A program made the position numbers and the translations under genes. From Lachnospiraceae bacterium UBA3287 (GTDB taxonomy: Bacteria; Bacillota; Clostridia; Lachnospirales; Lachnospiraceae): 8,829 nucleotides of DNA. Numbering within the stretch: position 1 is the first letter of the stretch; the number at the start of each line of letters is the position of its first letter. This document shows positions 1 through 6,082 of this stretch, piece after piece. Below the pieces are notes generated by a model, which saw only the letters and a program-made list of their open reading frames with translations, was not told the origin of the DNA and did not search any database. The DNA is taken from NCBI GenBank assembly GCA_002362155.1, contig DETN01000071.1:1-8829 (forward strand). Reading direction: 5' to 3'.

Positions 1-215
1 TCCATTACGTTGTTAACGATGTCGGCAACATTCTTGAAGCCTGCCATGTACTTGCCTGCACCTTCAGAGACCTGAACGATGATGGGGGAGTTCATTTCCT
101 GAGCGCCCTTCAGAACAGCCTTTGTCCACTCAAGGTTGTTGAGGTTGATTGCGGGTACTGCATAGTGGCCGGCGACAGCCTTCTGAAGCATTTCTTTTGC
201 GGATACTAATGCCAT
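1..215 (-). CDS. fba: Class II fructose-1,6-bisphosphate aldolase, N-terminal part (gene runs off the left edge)
   Basis: The first 71 codons are present, starting at the ATG complementary to 213-215. The start is set by a strong ribosome-binding site (AAGGAGGA, complement of 223-230) seven bases upstream. The protein begins MALVSAKEMLQKAVAGHYAV and continues through INLNNLEW, then SPIIVQVSEGAGKYM; this is the first strand and helix of the class II aldolase barrel, where a family-typical NxNNLEW segment is followed by SEGA-KYM. The family is a cytoplasmic zinc-dependent enzyme that splits fructose-1,6-bisphosphate into dihydroxyacetone phosphate and glyceraldehyde-3-phosphate; the zinc ligands lie beyond the window edge and cannot be checked. 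It is divergent from the amylosucrase gene and shares its upstream region. A glycolytic gene beside PTS genes makes metabolic sense. A tagatose-bisphosphate aldolase (GatY/KbaY) of the same family is a less likely alternative. Confidence 0.9.
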   Translation of the reverse strand, partial: MALVSAKEMLQKAVAGHYAVPAINLNNLEWTKAVLKGAQEMNSPIIVQVSEGAGKYMAGFKNVADIVNNVM

Positions 216-287
216 GTTTGTTTCCTCCTTATTTAAGGTGATTGGTTGATTCAAGGCATACCTGTCCTGCAGGCGGCCTTTTGCTTT

Positions 288-316
288 ATTATATAGTAGA
301 AATATAAAAAATAAAA
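288..316 (-). promoter_or_regulatory. Probable fba promoter
   Basis: Reading the minus strand, a perfect TATAAT lies at 293-288. The -35 area (around 316-310) is T-rich with at most a 3 of 6 match to TTGACA, inside an AT-rich stretch that could act as an UP-like element. Transcription would start near 281, giving a leader of about 65 bases. The evidence is the -10 box and its position; the -35 is weak. Confidence 0.5.
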
Positions 317-363
317 GAAAATATTTCACGGTTTTTGGACAAATCTGCCATGAATCGGGCGGG

Positions 364-392
364 TTTTGGTCTTTTGTTACTTTGTACCAAAA
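364..392. repeat. 7-bp inverted repeat in the divergent region
   Basis: TTTTGGT at 364-370 is mirrored by ACCAAAA at 386-392 with a 15-base spacer. It lies upstream of both divergent promoters, outside both predicted transcripts, so a protein-binding site is more likely than an RNA hairpin. No regulator can be named, and a chance match in AT-rich DNA is possible. Confidence 0.3.
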
Positions 393-422
393 TTTTCCGG
401 TCAAATTCAGCTGTTTCTAAAA

Positions 423-451
423 TTGTAAAAAAAGGCCCGGAATCCTATAAT
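423..451 (+). promoter_or_regulatory. Promoter of the amylosucrase gene
   Basis: TTGTAA (423-428, 4 of 6 to TTGACA) is followed after exactly 17 bases by a perfect TATAAT (446-451). Transcription should begin near 458, inside the operator at 451-464, so a bound repressor would occlude the start site. This also rules out the ATG at 450 as the start codon. Confidence 0.8.
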
Positions 452-464
452 GAAAACGATTACA
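451..464. promoter_or_regulatory. LacI-family/cre-type operator at the amylosucrase promoter
   Basis: TGAAAACGATTACA matches every defined position of the classical cre consensus TGWAANCGNTNWCA. It starts on the last base of the -10 box and covers the predicted start site, a standard repressing position. The same motif, read on the other strand and with one base changed, stands at 3869-3882 in front of scrA. The encoded LacI-family regulator is the simplest candidate to bind it; CcpA is the alternative. The central CG fits hinge-helix insertion by this protein family. Confidence 0.75.
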
Positions 465-475
465 CATTGTGAAGG

Positions 476-518
476 GATCTGTGCCCGGCCGGCGTTTTTC
501 GGGGCCGGGCACAGGATC
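476..518 (+). promoter_or_regulatory. GC-rich leader hairpin of the amylosucrase mRNA
   Basis: GTGCCCGGCC (481-490) pairs perfectly with GGCCGGGCAC (503-512). The stem extends outward with 480-513 and 479-514, then one bulged base (515), then 476-478 with 516-518, about 15 pairs around a 12-base loop containing TTTTT. No U-run follows, so it is not a typical terminator. It starts about 18 bases after the predicted transcript start and ends 16 bases before the Shine-Dalgarno. A role in mRNA stability or regulated folding is inference. Confidence 0.6.
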
Positions 519-534
519 TGCTTCTGCATAGAAC

Positions 535-551
535 AGGAGGAAACGATTCGT
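535..551 (+). promoter_or_regulatory. Ribosome-binding site that sets the amylosucrase start, with a degenerate operator-like core
   Basis: AGGAGG at 535-540 lies 11 bases before the ATG at 552 and fixes that start. Directly behind it AAACGATT (541-548) repeats the core of the operator TGAAAACGATTWCA; 9 of 14 positions match when the full motif is aligned at 538-551. Whether it is a functional secondary operator is unknown. Confidence 0.6.
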
Positions 552-2624
552 ATGGAAGTGAATAAGAGCTGGGAGCCTGAATTTACCGAGCGTCTGGAAA
601 AACACTATGACGAGATGAAATGGCTCTACGGAGAGATCTACCACAACGACCAGCAGGCCTTCGACTACCTGCTGAAGATGCTCCACGAGTACTATGCCGC
701 CAGATCTCCCCTCCTCAAGGAGTGGGACAGGATCAGAATGGCCGACCCCGACTGGGTCAAGGGCAACAAGGTCCTGGGCATGCTGATGTACACCAACTGC
801 TTCGCGGGCAACCTGCAGGGCGTCATCAGCCATCTGGACTATATCCAGGAATGCGGCGTCAACTACCTGCATCTGATGCCCCTTCTGGAGAGCCCCAAGG
901 ACAGGGGCGACGGCGGCTATGCCGTTTCCAACTTCCGCAAGGTCCAGCCCGAGCTGGGCACCATGGAGGATCTGGCGGAGCTGGGCACCGAGTGCCACAG
1001 CCGCGGCATGAGCATCTGCCTTGACTTTGTCATGAACCATACCAGCGAGGACCACCCCTGGGCAAAGAGGGCCAGGGCCGGCGAAAAGGAATATCAGGAC
1101 AGATATTTCTTCTATGACGACTGGACCATCCCCAACGAGTTCGAAAAGACCGTTCCCCAGGTATTCCCCACCACAGCCCCCGGCAACTTTACCTGGTGCG
1201 AGGAGGCGGGCAAGGTGGTCATGACCCAGTTCTATCCCTATCAGTGGGATCTGAACTATGCAAACCCCGTGGTCTTCAACGACATGACGGCGGACATGCT
1301 CAACCTCTGCAACCACGGCGTGGACATCGTCCGCCTGGATGCGACCCCCTATATCTGGAAGGAACTGGGCACCAACTGCCGCAACCTTCCCAAGGTCCAT
1401 ACCCTGGTCCGCCTGATGCGCATGTGCGCCGAGATCGTATGCCCCGGCACCATGCTGCTGGGCGAGATCGTCATGGAGCCCAAGGAGGTCGTTCCCTATT
1501 TCGGCACCCTGGACAAGCCCGAATGCCACATGATCTACAACGTGACCACAATGGCCTCCATCTGGCACACCGTGGCCACCAAGGACGTCAGGCTTCTGCG
1601 CCATCAGCTGGATACGGTCTATGAGCTGCCCAGCGACTATACCTTCCTCAACTACCTGCGCTGCCACGACGATATCGGCTGGGGCCTGGACTACAAGTAT
1701 CTGCGCCAGTTCGGCGTGGAGGAAGTGGCCCACAAGAAGTTCCTCAACGACTGGTTCAGAGGCATGGGCGGCTACGATTCCGACGCCAGAGGCGAGCTCT
1801 ACAACGACGATCCCCGTCTGGGCGACGCAAGGCTCTGCGGCACCACCGCTTCCCTGTGCGGCATCGAGGCGGCCGAGTACGAAAAGAATGACTGGAAGCT
1901 GGAGCGCAGCATAAAGCTCGACCTCATGCTCCACGCCCTGATGCTCTGCCAGTCCGGCATCCCGGTCCTTTACAGCGGCGACGAGATCGGCCAGAAGAAC
2001 GACTACGGCTATCACCTGGATCCCATCAAGTGCGAGGATTCCAGATACATCCACCGCGGCGACTTCGACTGGGAGGAAGCCGAAAAGAGACACGATCCCG
2101 AGACCAGGGAAGGCAAGATCTTCCAGGGCCTTCTGAAGCTGGAAGAGCTCCGCAGAAAGTACGGCGTCTTCGAGGCGGAGGCCAGGGCCTGGACCATCGA
2201 TACCGGCAACAACCATGTCCTGGGCATCGGCCGCTACAACAAGGGCATGAAGTTCATCGGCCTGTTCAACTTCAGCGAGAACAGACAGACCGCATGGATC
2301 AACGAGGTGGAGGACTATGTCAACGTGGTGACAGGAAAGACCGGTCTTGCCAAGGACTATGTCCTGGAGCCCTTCGAATTCGCATGGCTGATCACCGAGT
2401 ACGGCTACGCTCCCTCCGACCGCCAGGTCCCCAGACTGGACAGGAACGCCCTTGAGGCAAAGAAAGCCGAAGAAGCGCCGGGGAAGACCAGGACCAGGAA
2501 GGCGGCGGCCCCCAAGGCCGTGGTAAAGCCCGCAGGAGAAAAGAAGCCCGCGGCCGGGAAGAAGCCCGGAAAGACTTCCTCCAGAAAGAAAGCGGCCCCC
2601 GCGGAGGAAAAGAGCGCTGAATAA
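552..2624 (+). CDS. GH13 amylosucrase-type glucosyltransferase with a basic C-terminal tail
   Basis: The 690-residue product resembles amylosucrase (GH13 subfamily 4) end to end from residue 1 to about 614. An N-terminal helical region (1-65) precedes the (beta/alpha)8 barrel. Visible key residues are D120 in GDGGYAV, H163 in MNHTS, R261 and nucleophile D263 in VDIVRLDATPY, general acid E305 in LLGEIVMEP, H372-D373 in CHDDIGW and R498 in EDSRYIHR. As I recall the Neisseria enzyme, these correspond to D144, H187, R284, D286, E328, H392/D393 and R509; the D120/R498 pair closes the sucrose glucosyl pocket. Known family activity is glucan elongation from sucrose with release of fructose, or sucrose hydrolysis. 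No signal peptide is seen, so it is probably cytoplasmic. Residues 632-690 form an added Lys/Ala/Pro-rich tail (14 Lys, 3 Arg, 15 Ala, 6 Pro of 59). The gene precedes the LacI regulator by 52 bases. True specificity, including phosphorylated sucrose, cannot be decided here. Confidence 0.85.
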   Translation: MEVNKSWEPEFTERLEKHYDEMKWLYGEIYHNDQQAFDYLLKMLHEYYAARSPLLKEWDRIRMADPDWVKGNKVLGMLMYTNCFAGNLQGVISHLDYIQECGVNYLHLMPLLESPKDRGDGGYAVSNFRKVQPELGTMEDLAELGTECHSRGMSICLDFVMNHTSEDHPWAKRARAGEKEYQDRYFFYDDWTIPNEFEKTVPQVFPTTAPGNFTWCEEAGKVVMTQFYPYQWDLNYANPVVFNDMTADMLNLCNHGVDIVRLDATPYIWKELGTNCRNLPKVHTLVRLMRMCAEIVCPGTMLLGEIVMEPKEVVPYFGTLDKPECHMIYNVTTMASIWHTVATKDVRLLRHQLDTVYELPSDYTFLNYLRCHDDIGWGLDYKYLRQFGVEEVAHKKFLNDWFRGMGGYDSDARGELYNDDPRLGDARLCGTTASLCGIEAAEYEKNDWKLERSIKLDLMLHALMLCQSGIPVLYSGDEIGQKNDYGYHLDPIKCEDSRYIHRGDFDWEEAEKRHDPETREGKIFQGLLKLEELRRKYGVFEAEARAWTIDTGNNHVLGIGRYNKGMKFIGLFNFSENRQTAWINEVEDYVNVVTGKTGLAKDYVLEPFEFAWLITEYGYAPSDRQVPRLDRNALEAKKAEEAPGKTRTRKAAAPKAVVKPAGEKKPAAGKKPGKTSSRKKAAPAEEKSAE

Positions 2625-2676
2625 GCCCGCGTCCGTAAATTGAATACCTTCTTCAGAAGCAGGAACGCAAAGCAGT

Positions 2677-3690
2677 ATGACCATTAAAGAAGTTGCGCAG
2701 CTGGCGGGAGTATCCTCTGCTGCAGTCAGCAGATATATCAATGGAGGTTCCCTCAGCGAAGAAAAAAAAGAAAGAGTCCGCAGAGCCATCGAGGAAACGG
2801 GCTACCGCCCCAACCTCATGGCCAGGACCATGCGTACGGGCCACGGAGGACAGATCGGGGTGATCGTTCCCAAGATCCATTCCGATTCCGTCAGCCGGGT
2901 GACCGCAGGCATTACCCTCCGCCTGTCCCAGGAGAACTACATGACGGTCCTGGGCAATACGGAGGAGGACGCCATGCACCAGATCCGCTACCTGGAATTA
3001 ATGGAGAACAACCAGGTGGAGGGCATCATCCTGATGGGGTCCGTCTTAAAGCCGGAGATCCTGGAGGCCATCAGAGCCTGCAGGGTCCCCCTGGTGGTGA
3101 CGGGCCAGAAGGTGGAGGGCGTATCCTGCATCTATCACGACGATTTCCATGCGGCCAGAGACCTGGCCGCCCTCATGATCCGCAGGGGACGCAGGCGCTT
3201 CGCCTACGTGGGCGCCACGGAGGAGGATCCCGCCGTGGGCCTGCACAGGCGCATGGGCGTCCAGGCGGCCCTGCAGGAGGCGGGACTGGATCCCGCCGCC
3301 ATGCCCCGGACCATCAGCCGCTTCCACGTGGAGGACGGGTGCGAAAAGATGAAGGAGCTTCTGTCCTCCGGCGCAGAGTTCGACGCCGTCATCGGGGCCA
3401 CCGACAGGATCGCCCTGGGGGCCATGATGGCCCTGAAGGAAAAGGGCTTTAAGATCCCGGAGGACGTGAGCGTGGCCGGCATAGGCGACTGCTGGGCGGA
3501 TATCATCTGCTGCCCCGCCATGTCCACCGTCCGTCTGGACTATCCCTCCTGCGGCCGCATGGCGGCGGACCTGCTGCTTCGCCTGATCCGGGGAGAGGAG
3601 GCAGGCGAGGGCCAGGTCCCCAGACAGGTCATGCTCCCCTATACCCTGGTGGACCGGGAATCCATCGGACCAGCCTTTGTGAAGTTTTAA
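2677..3690 (+). CDS. LacI-family transcriptional repressor, probably of the sucrose genes (ScrR-like)
   Basis: The 337-residue protein has the standard LacI/PurR build. The N-terminal helix-turn-helix is MTIKEVAQLAGVSSAAVSRY with recognition helix near residues 13-21. The hinge helix is near 45-54 (NLMARTM), and the periplasmic-binding-protein-like effector domain runs from about residue 59 to the C-terminal PYTLVDRESIG. Met52 occupies the place where most members have the minor-groove-inserting Leu. It lies 52 bases after the amylosucrase stop with no terminator between them, so it is probably co-transcribed and so autoregulated. Its own ribosome-binding site is poor (AGGA at 2661-2664, 12 bases from the ATG), suggesting low expression. 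Two near-identical LacI-type operators flank the cluster, at 451-464 and 3869-3882. The effector is inferred to be sucrose, a phosphorylated form of it, or a fructose phosphate; the sequence does not prove it. Confidence 0.9.
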   Translation: MTIKEVAQLAGVSSAAVSRYINGGSLSEEKKERVRRAIEETGYRPNLMARTMRTGHGGQIGVIVPKIHSDSVSRVTAGITLRLSQENYMTVLGNTEEDAMHQIRYLELMENNQVEGIILMGSVLKPEILEAIRACRVPLVVTGQKVEGVSCIYHDDFHAARDLAALMIRRGRRRFAYVGATEEDPAVGLHRRMGVQAALQEAGLDPAAMPRTISRFHVEDGCEKMKELLSSGAEFDAVIGATDRIALGAMMALKEKGFKIPEDVSVAGIGDCWADIICCPAMSTVRLDYPSCGRMAADLLLRLIRGEEAGEGQVPRQVMLPYTLVDRESIGPAFVKF

Positions 3691-3726
3691 CGAATACTTT
3701 TCTTAAAGTTTGTAAAGACTTGCTGC

Positions 3727-3807
3727 TTTGTCGGGCGCTTTTGACAAATCCTATGGCTTTTGCACATCGCAAAAGGTAAAAAACAGTCATAATGCACAAA
3801 AAGTGCA
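3727..3807. repeat. Three short perfect inverted repeats after the regulator gene
   Basis: TTTGTC/GACAAA (3727-3732 with 3743-3748), CTTTTGC/GCAAAAG (3757-3763 with 3769-3775, loop ACATC) and TGCAC/GTGCA (3793-3797 with 3803-3807, loop AAAAA) lie in a row. None is followed by a U-run, so a factor-independent terminator for the regulator gene is not evident. They could be weak hairpins in read-through RNA or protein sites upstream of the scrA promoter. Confidence 0.35.
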
Positions 3808-3830
3808 GGGCAAATTAGTCGTTAAGGCAA

Positions 3831-3859
3831 TTTACAAAGGTAAAAAATTAAAATAAAAT
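3831..3859 (+). promoter_or_regulatory. scrA promoter
   Basis: TTTACA (3831-3836, 5 of 6 to TTGACA) is followed after 17 bases by TAAAAT (3854-3859, 5 of 6 to TATAAT). The predicted start is near 3866, immediately before the operator at 3869-3882. Overlapping TAAAAT at 3849-3854 gives some uncertainty in the exact -10 box. Confidence 0.7.
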
Positions 3860-3868
3860 AAATTAGCG

Positions 3869-3882
3869 TGAAATCGTTTTCA
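3869..3882. promoter_or_regulatory. LacI-family/cre-type operator at the scrA promoter
   Basis: TGAAATCGTTTTCA fits TGWAANCGNTNWCA at all defined positions. Read on the minus strand it is TGAAAACGATTTCA, one base different from the operator at 451-464. It covers about +3 to +16 of the predicted transcript, a position suited to repression. The shared sequence suggests that the permease and the amylosucrase gene belong to one regulon. Confidence 0.75.
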
Positions 3883-3941
3883 ACCAAAAGGCTGCAAACG
3901 GTAAAAAACAATACTTCAACCACAAAAGGGAGGAAAAACAA

Positions 3942-5798
3942 ATGGCATTAGATTACAGAAAATGCGCCCAGGAGATCGCTGATAATATCGGCGGCGGCGC
4001 AAACGTCGTATCTGCTGCTCACTGCGCGACCAGACTTCGTCTTGTCATCGCTGACAACGGCAAGGTCAACAAGGAAGCACTCGAGAACGTCGACGGCGTT
4101 AAGGGTATGTTCGAGTCCAACGGCCAGCTCCAGCTGATCATCGGTACCGGCACCGTTAACAAGGTCTACGACGAGTTCCTTTCCATCACAGGCGCATCCG
4201 CTGCATCCAAGGAAGATGTCAAGGCAGCAGCCGCTGCAAAGCAGCCCTGGTACATCCGTCTGCTCAAACCCATCGGCGACGTATTCGTCCCGATCCTGCC
4301 CGCTATCGTTGCTTCCGGTCTTATGATGGGCCTTGTGGAAGCTCTGGCCAAGATCCCCGGACTGGGCTTCGGCGAGACCGACTGGTTCGCATTCCTTGAT
4401 ATGGCAGCCAACACCGCATTCGCATATCTGCCCGTTATCGTAGCTGTTTCCGCAGCAAGAGTCTTCGGCGGCAACATCTTCCTCGGCGCCGTTATCGGTC
4501 TGATGATGATCCATTCCGCACTGACCAACGGCTGGAATGCCGCCAACGGTTATGACGTATGGTATCTGTTCGGCCACATCAAGATCACAGATTCCTACAC
4601 ACTGGGCCAGATCAACCAGCTGGGTTATCAGGGCCACGTCATCCCCGTCATGCTGGCAGTCCTCTTCATGTCCAAGATCGAAGGCTGGCTGCATAAGCAC
4701 GTTCCGGAAATGATCGACCTGTTCGTAACTCCTCTGACCACTGTCCTTGTTACCGCACTGGTGACCTTCACCATCATCGGCCCCATCTTCTCCGGTCTTG
4801 AAACCATGGTTCTGGCCGGCGCTGAGAAGCTGGTCGCCAACCCCATCGGTTCCTGCCTCATGGGTGCTCTGTATCCCGCAACCGTCGTTATGGGTCTGCA
4901 CCACATGTACAACGTTATCGAGGCCGGCATGCTGGCTTCCAAGGGCCTCAACACCTGGATGCCCATCGCTTCCGCAGCTAACTTCGCACAGTTCGGTGCC
5001 TGCCTTGCGGTAGGTCTCAAGTGCAAGAACCAGAAGACAAAGGCAGTTGCTATTCCTTCCTCCCTGTCTGCAGCTCTGGGTATCACTGAGCCCGCCATCT
5101 TCGGTGTCAACATGCGTTTCTTCAAGCCCTTCGCAGCCGGTATGGCCGGCGGCGCAGTAGGCGCTCTGGTAGCAGCATTCATGGGCATCGGCGCATCCGC
5201 TTACGGCGTAACCGGTATCCCCGGATATCTGACCATCAACAACGCTCTGCTTTACACCATCGTTCTGGCCATCTCCGGCGGTCTTGCATTCGTTATCACG
5301 AATGTGATCTGGCATGAAGAAGAGCCCAAGAAGGCAGCGCCCGCTCCGGCTCCCGCAGTGGCAGCTCCCACCAACGCCGTGATCAAGTGCTCTGCCGGTG
5401 AAGTCATTGCTCCCGCAGTCGGTACCGTGATCCCCAGAGAAGAGATCCCGGATGCAACCTTCGCTTCCGGCGTCCTGGGCGACGGCGTAGGCATCAACCC
5501 CACCGAGGGTGTGATCTTCGCTCCCTATGACGGCACCATCTCCTCCGTTGCTGAGTCCAAGCATGCCATCGGCATCACAGGCCCTGGCGACATGGAACTG
5601 CTGATCCACGTCGGCGTTGACACTGTTGCCATGAACGGCGACGGCTTCGCTCCTACAGTAGCCGAAGGCGACCAGGTCAAGAAGGGCCAGGTCATCATGA
5701 CCTTCGACAGAGCCAAGATCGCAAAGGCAAATCATCCGGACTGCGTCGTCGTTCTGCTGACCAACTCCGATGATTATGACGGTGTTGTCTGCGGCTGA
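3942..5798 (+). CDS. scrA: PTS sucrose-type permease, enzyme IIBCA
   Basis: The 618-residue protein carries all three enzyme II domains. IIB (about 1-85) has phosphorylatable Cys28 in SAAHCATRLRLV. The membrane IIC domain (about 100-460) holds roughly ten hydrophobic segments, YQGHVIPVMLAV near residues 230-240, and the GITEPAIFGVN substrate-site motif. An Ala-Pro linker (462-478) leads to IIA (about 482-618), with His541 and active-site His556 in LLIHVGVDTV. The SAAHCATRLRLV and YQGHVIPV stretches resemble ScrA/SacP sucrose permeases more than trehalose (TreP) or beta-glucoside (BglF) ones, but these relatives share the architecture. Known role: uptake of the sugar with phosphorylation, giving sucrose-6-phosphate if sucrose is the substrate. 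Because IIA is built in, only enzyme I and HPr, both encoded downstream, are needed. The start has a good ribosome-binding site (GGGAGGA at 3928-3934). No Suc6P hydrolase gene is adjacent. Confidence 0.88.
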   Translation: MALDYRKCAQEIADNIGGGANVVSAAHCATRLRLVIADNGKVNKEALENVDGVKGMFESNGQLQLIIGTGTVNKVYDEFLSITGASAASKEDVKAAAAAKQPWYIRLLKPIGDVFVPILPAIVASGLMMGLVEALAKIPGLGFGETDWFAFLDMAANTAFAYLPVIVAVSAARVFGGNIFLGAVIGLMMIHSALTNGWNAANGYDVWYLFGHIKITDSYTLGQINQLGYQGHVIPVMLAVLFMSKIEGWLHKHVPEMIDLFVTPLTTVLVTALVTFTIIGPIFSGLETMVLAGAEKLVANPIGSCLMGALYPATVVMGLHHMYNVIEAGMLASKGLNTWMPIASAANFAQFGACLAVGLKCKNQKTKAVAIPSSLSAALGITEPAIFGVNMRFFKPFAAGMAGGAVGALVAAFMGIGASAYGVTGIPGYLTINNALLYTIVLAISGGLAFVITNVIWHEEEPKKAAPAPAPAVAAPTNAVIKCSAGEVIAPAVGTVIPREEIPDATFASGVLGDGVGINPTEGVIFAPYDGTISSVAESKHAIGITGPGDMELLIHVGVDTVAMNGDGFAPTVAEGDQVKKGQVIMTFDRAKIAKANHPDCVVVLLTNSDDYDGVVCG

Positions 5799-5870
5799 TG
5801 CCGTTATATGTCCGGATAAACGAACATAAAACACGGCGATATCGGAATCGCAGCATAGCTTAAATGAATC

Positions 5871-5909
5871 TCCGCACCCTGAGAATTTTTCTCGGGGTGC
5901 GGATTTCAG
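5871..5909 (+). terminator. Probable terminator after scrA
   Basis: CCGCACCCTGAGAA (5872-5885) pairs with TTCTCGGGGTGCGG (5889-5902), 14 pairs with one G-U wobble around a three-base loop; 5871-5903 adds one more. The tail ATTTCAG is a poor U-run, so termination may be incomplete. It lies 72 bases after the scrA stop. Confidence 0.6.
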
Positions 5910-5972
5910 ATTAGACAAAAGTGACTGTTCCGGAGACTTAAAAAGGACATAATCTATAAAAATTTTCATAAT

Positions 5973-6007
5973 AATTTCACACAGGCACATTCTCTTTTTG
6001 TGAAATT
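5973..6007. repeat. 9-bp inverted repeat over the ptsH -35 region
   Basis: AATTTCACA (5973-5981) is perfectly mirrored by TGTGAAATT (5999-6007) with a 17-base spacer. It ends five bases before the ptsH -10 box and overlaps where a -35 would be. The half-sites are 26 bases apart, about 2.5 helical turns, and lie upstream of the transcript, which favours a protein site. The TCACA...TGTGA order is the reverse of a CRP site. Confidence 0.5.
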
Positions 6008-6017
6008 GTAGTATAAT
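5989..6017 (+). promoter_or_regulatory. ptsH promoter with a strong -10 and poor -35
   Basis: A perfect TATAAT lies at 6012-6017. At 17 bases spacing the -35 hexamer would be ATTCTC (5989-5994), a poor match. This suggests either dependence on an activator at the flanking 9-bp inverted repeat or a tolerant polymerase. The start would be near 6024, giving a leader of about 59 bases. Confidence 0.6.
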
Positions 6018-6082
6018 AAGGTCATGCAACTGGGATTCGCAGTGAATCTCGGACAAAAACATATAATGTAAAGGAGAAAACA

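Larger units (their letters stand above)
216..551. other. Divergent intergenic control region between fba and the amylosucrase gene
   Basis: This 336-base stretch has no convincing gene. It holds, from left to right, the fba ribosome-binding site and leader, an fba promoter on the minus strand, an AT-rich block (about 281-330), a 7-bp inverted repeat, the plus-strand promoter, a LacI/cre operator, a GC-rich leader hairpin and the amylosucrase ribosome-binding site. An in-frame ATG at 450 would extend the amylosucrase protein by 34 residues, but it lies inside the -10 box and is not a plausible start. Confidence 0.8.
3769..3910 (+). repeat. Three spaced direct repeats (GCAAAmGGTAAAAAACA type) around the scrA promoter
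   Basis: GCAAAAGGTAAAAAACA (3769-3785) and GCAAACGGTAAAAAACA (3894-3910) match at 16 of 17 bases. A middle copy, sharing AAAGGTAAAAAA, lies at about 3833-3849 in the promoter spacer. The GGT cores at 3775, 3839 and 3900 are 64 and 61 bases apart, about six helical turns. They may be sites for an unknown regulator or A-tract bends. Confidence 0.45.

Noticed and set aside
450..551. Upstream in-frame ATG extending the amylosucrase protein by 34 residues
   Set aside because: The ATG lies inside the TATAAT box, upstream of the predicted transcript start, and has no Shine-Dalgarno. The extension would be encoded by the leader hairpin.
417..2789. A 790-codon open frame on the minus strand opposite the amylosucrase gene
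   Set aside because: It is a mirror frame created by the strong GC-biased third positions of the real gene. It has no ribosome-binding site, shows no recognisable domain and covers the promoter and operator of the plus-strand gene.
3741..3769. Perfect TTGACA at 3741-3746 as an scrA -35 box
   Set aside because: No acceptable -10 hexamer lies 15-19 bases downstream. The pair at 3831-3859 is better and sits directly before the operator.
3769..3910. Antiterminator (SacT/LicT type RAT) in the scrA leader
   Set aside because: No RAT-like hairpin overlapping a terminator lies between the predicted transcript start and scrA, and no antiterminator gene is nearby.
6062..6067. Second perfect TATAAT just before ptsH as an alternative promoter
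   Set aside because: A start from it would fall within the Shine-Dalgarno, and no -35 is present at the right distance.
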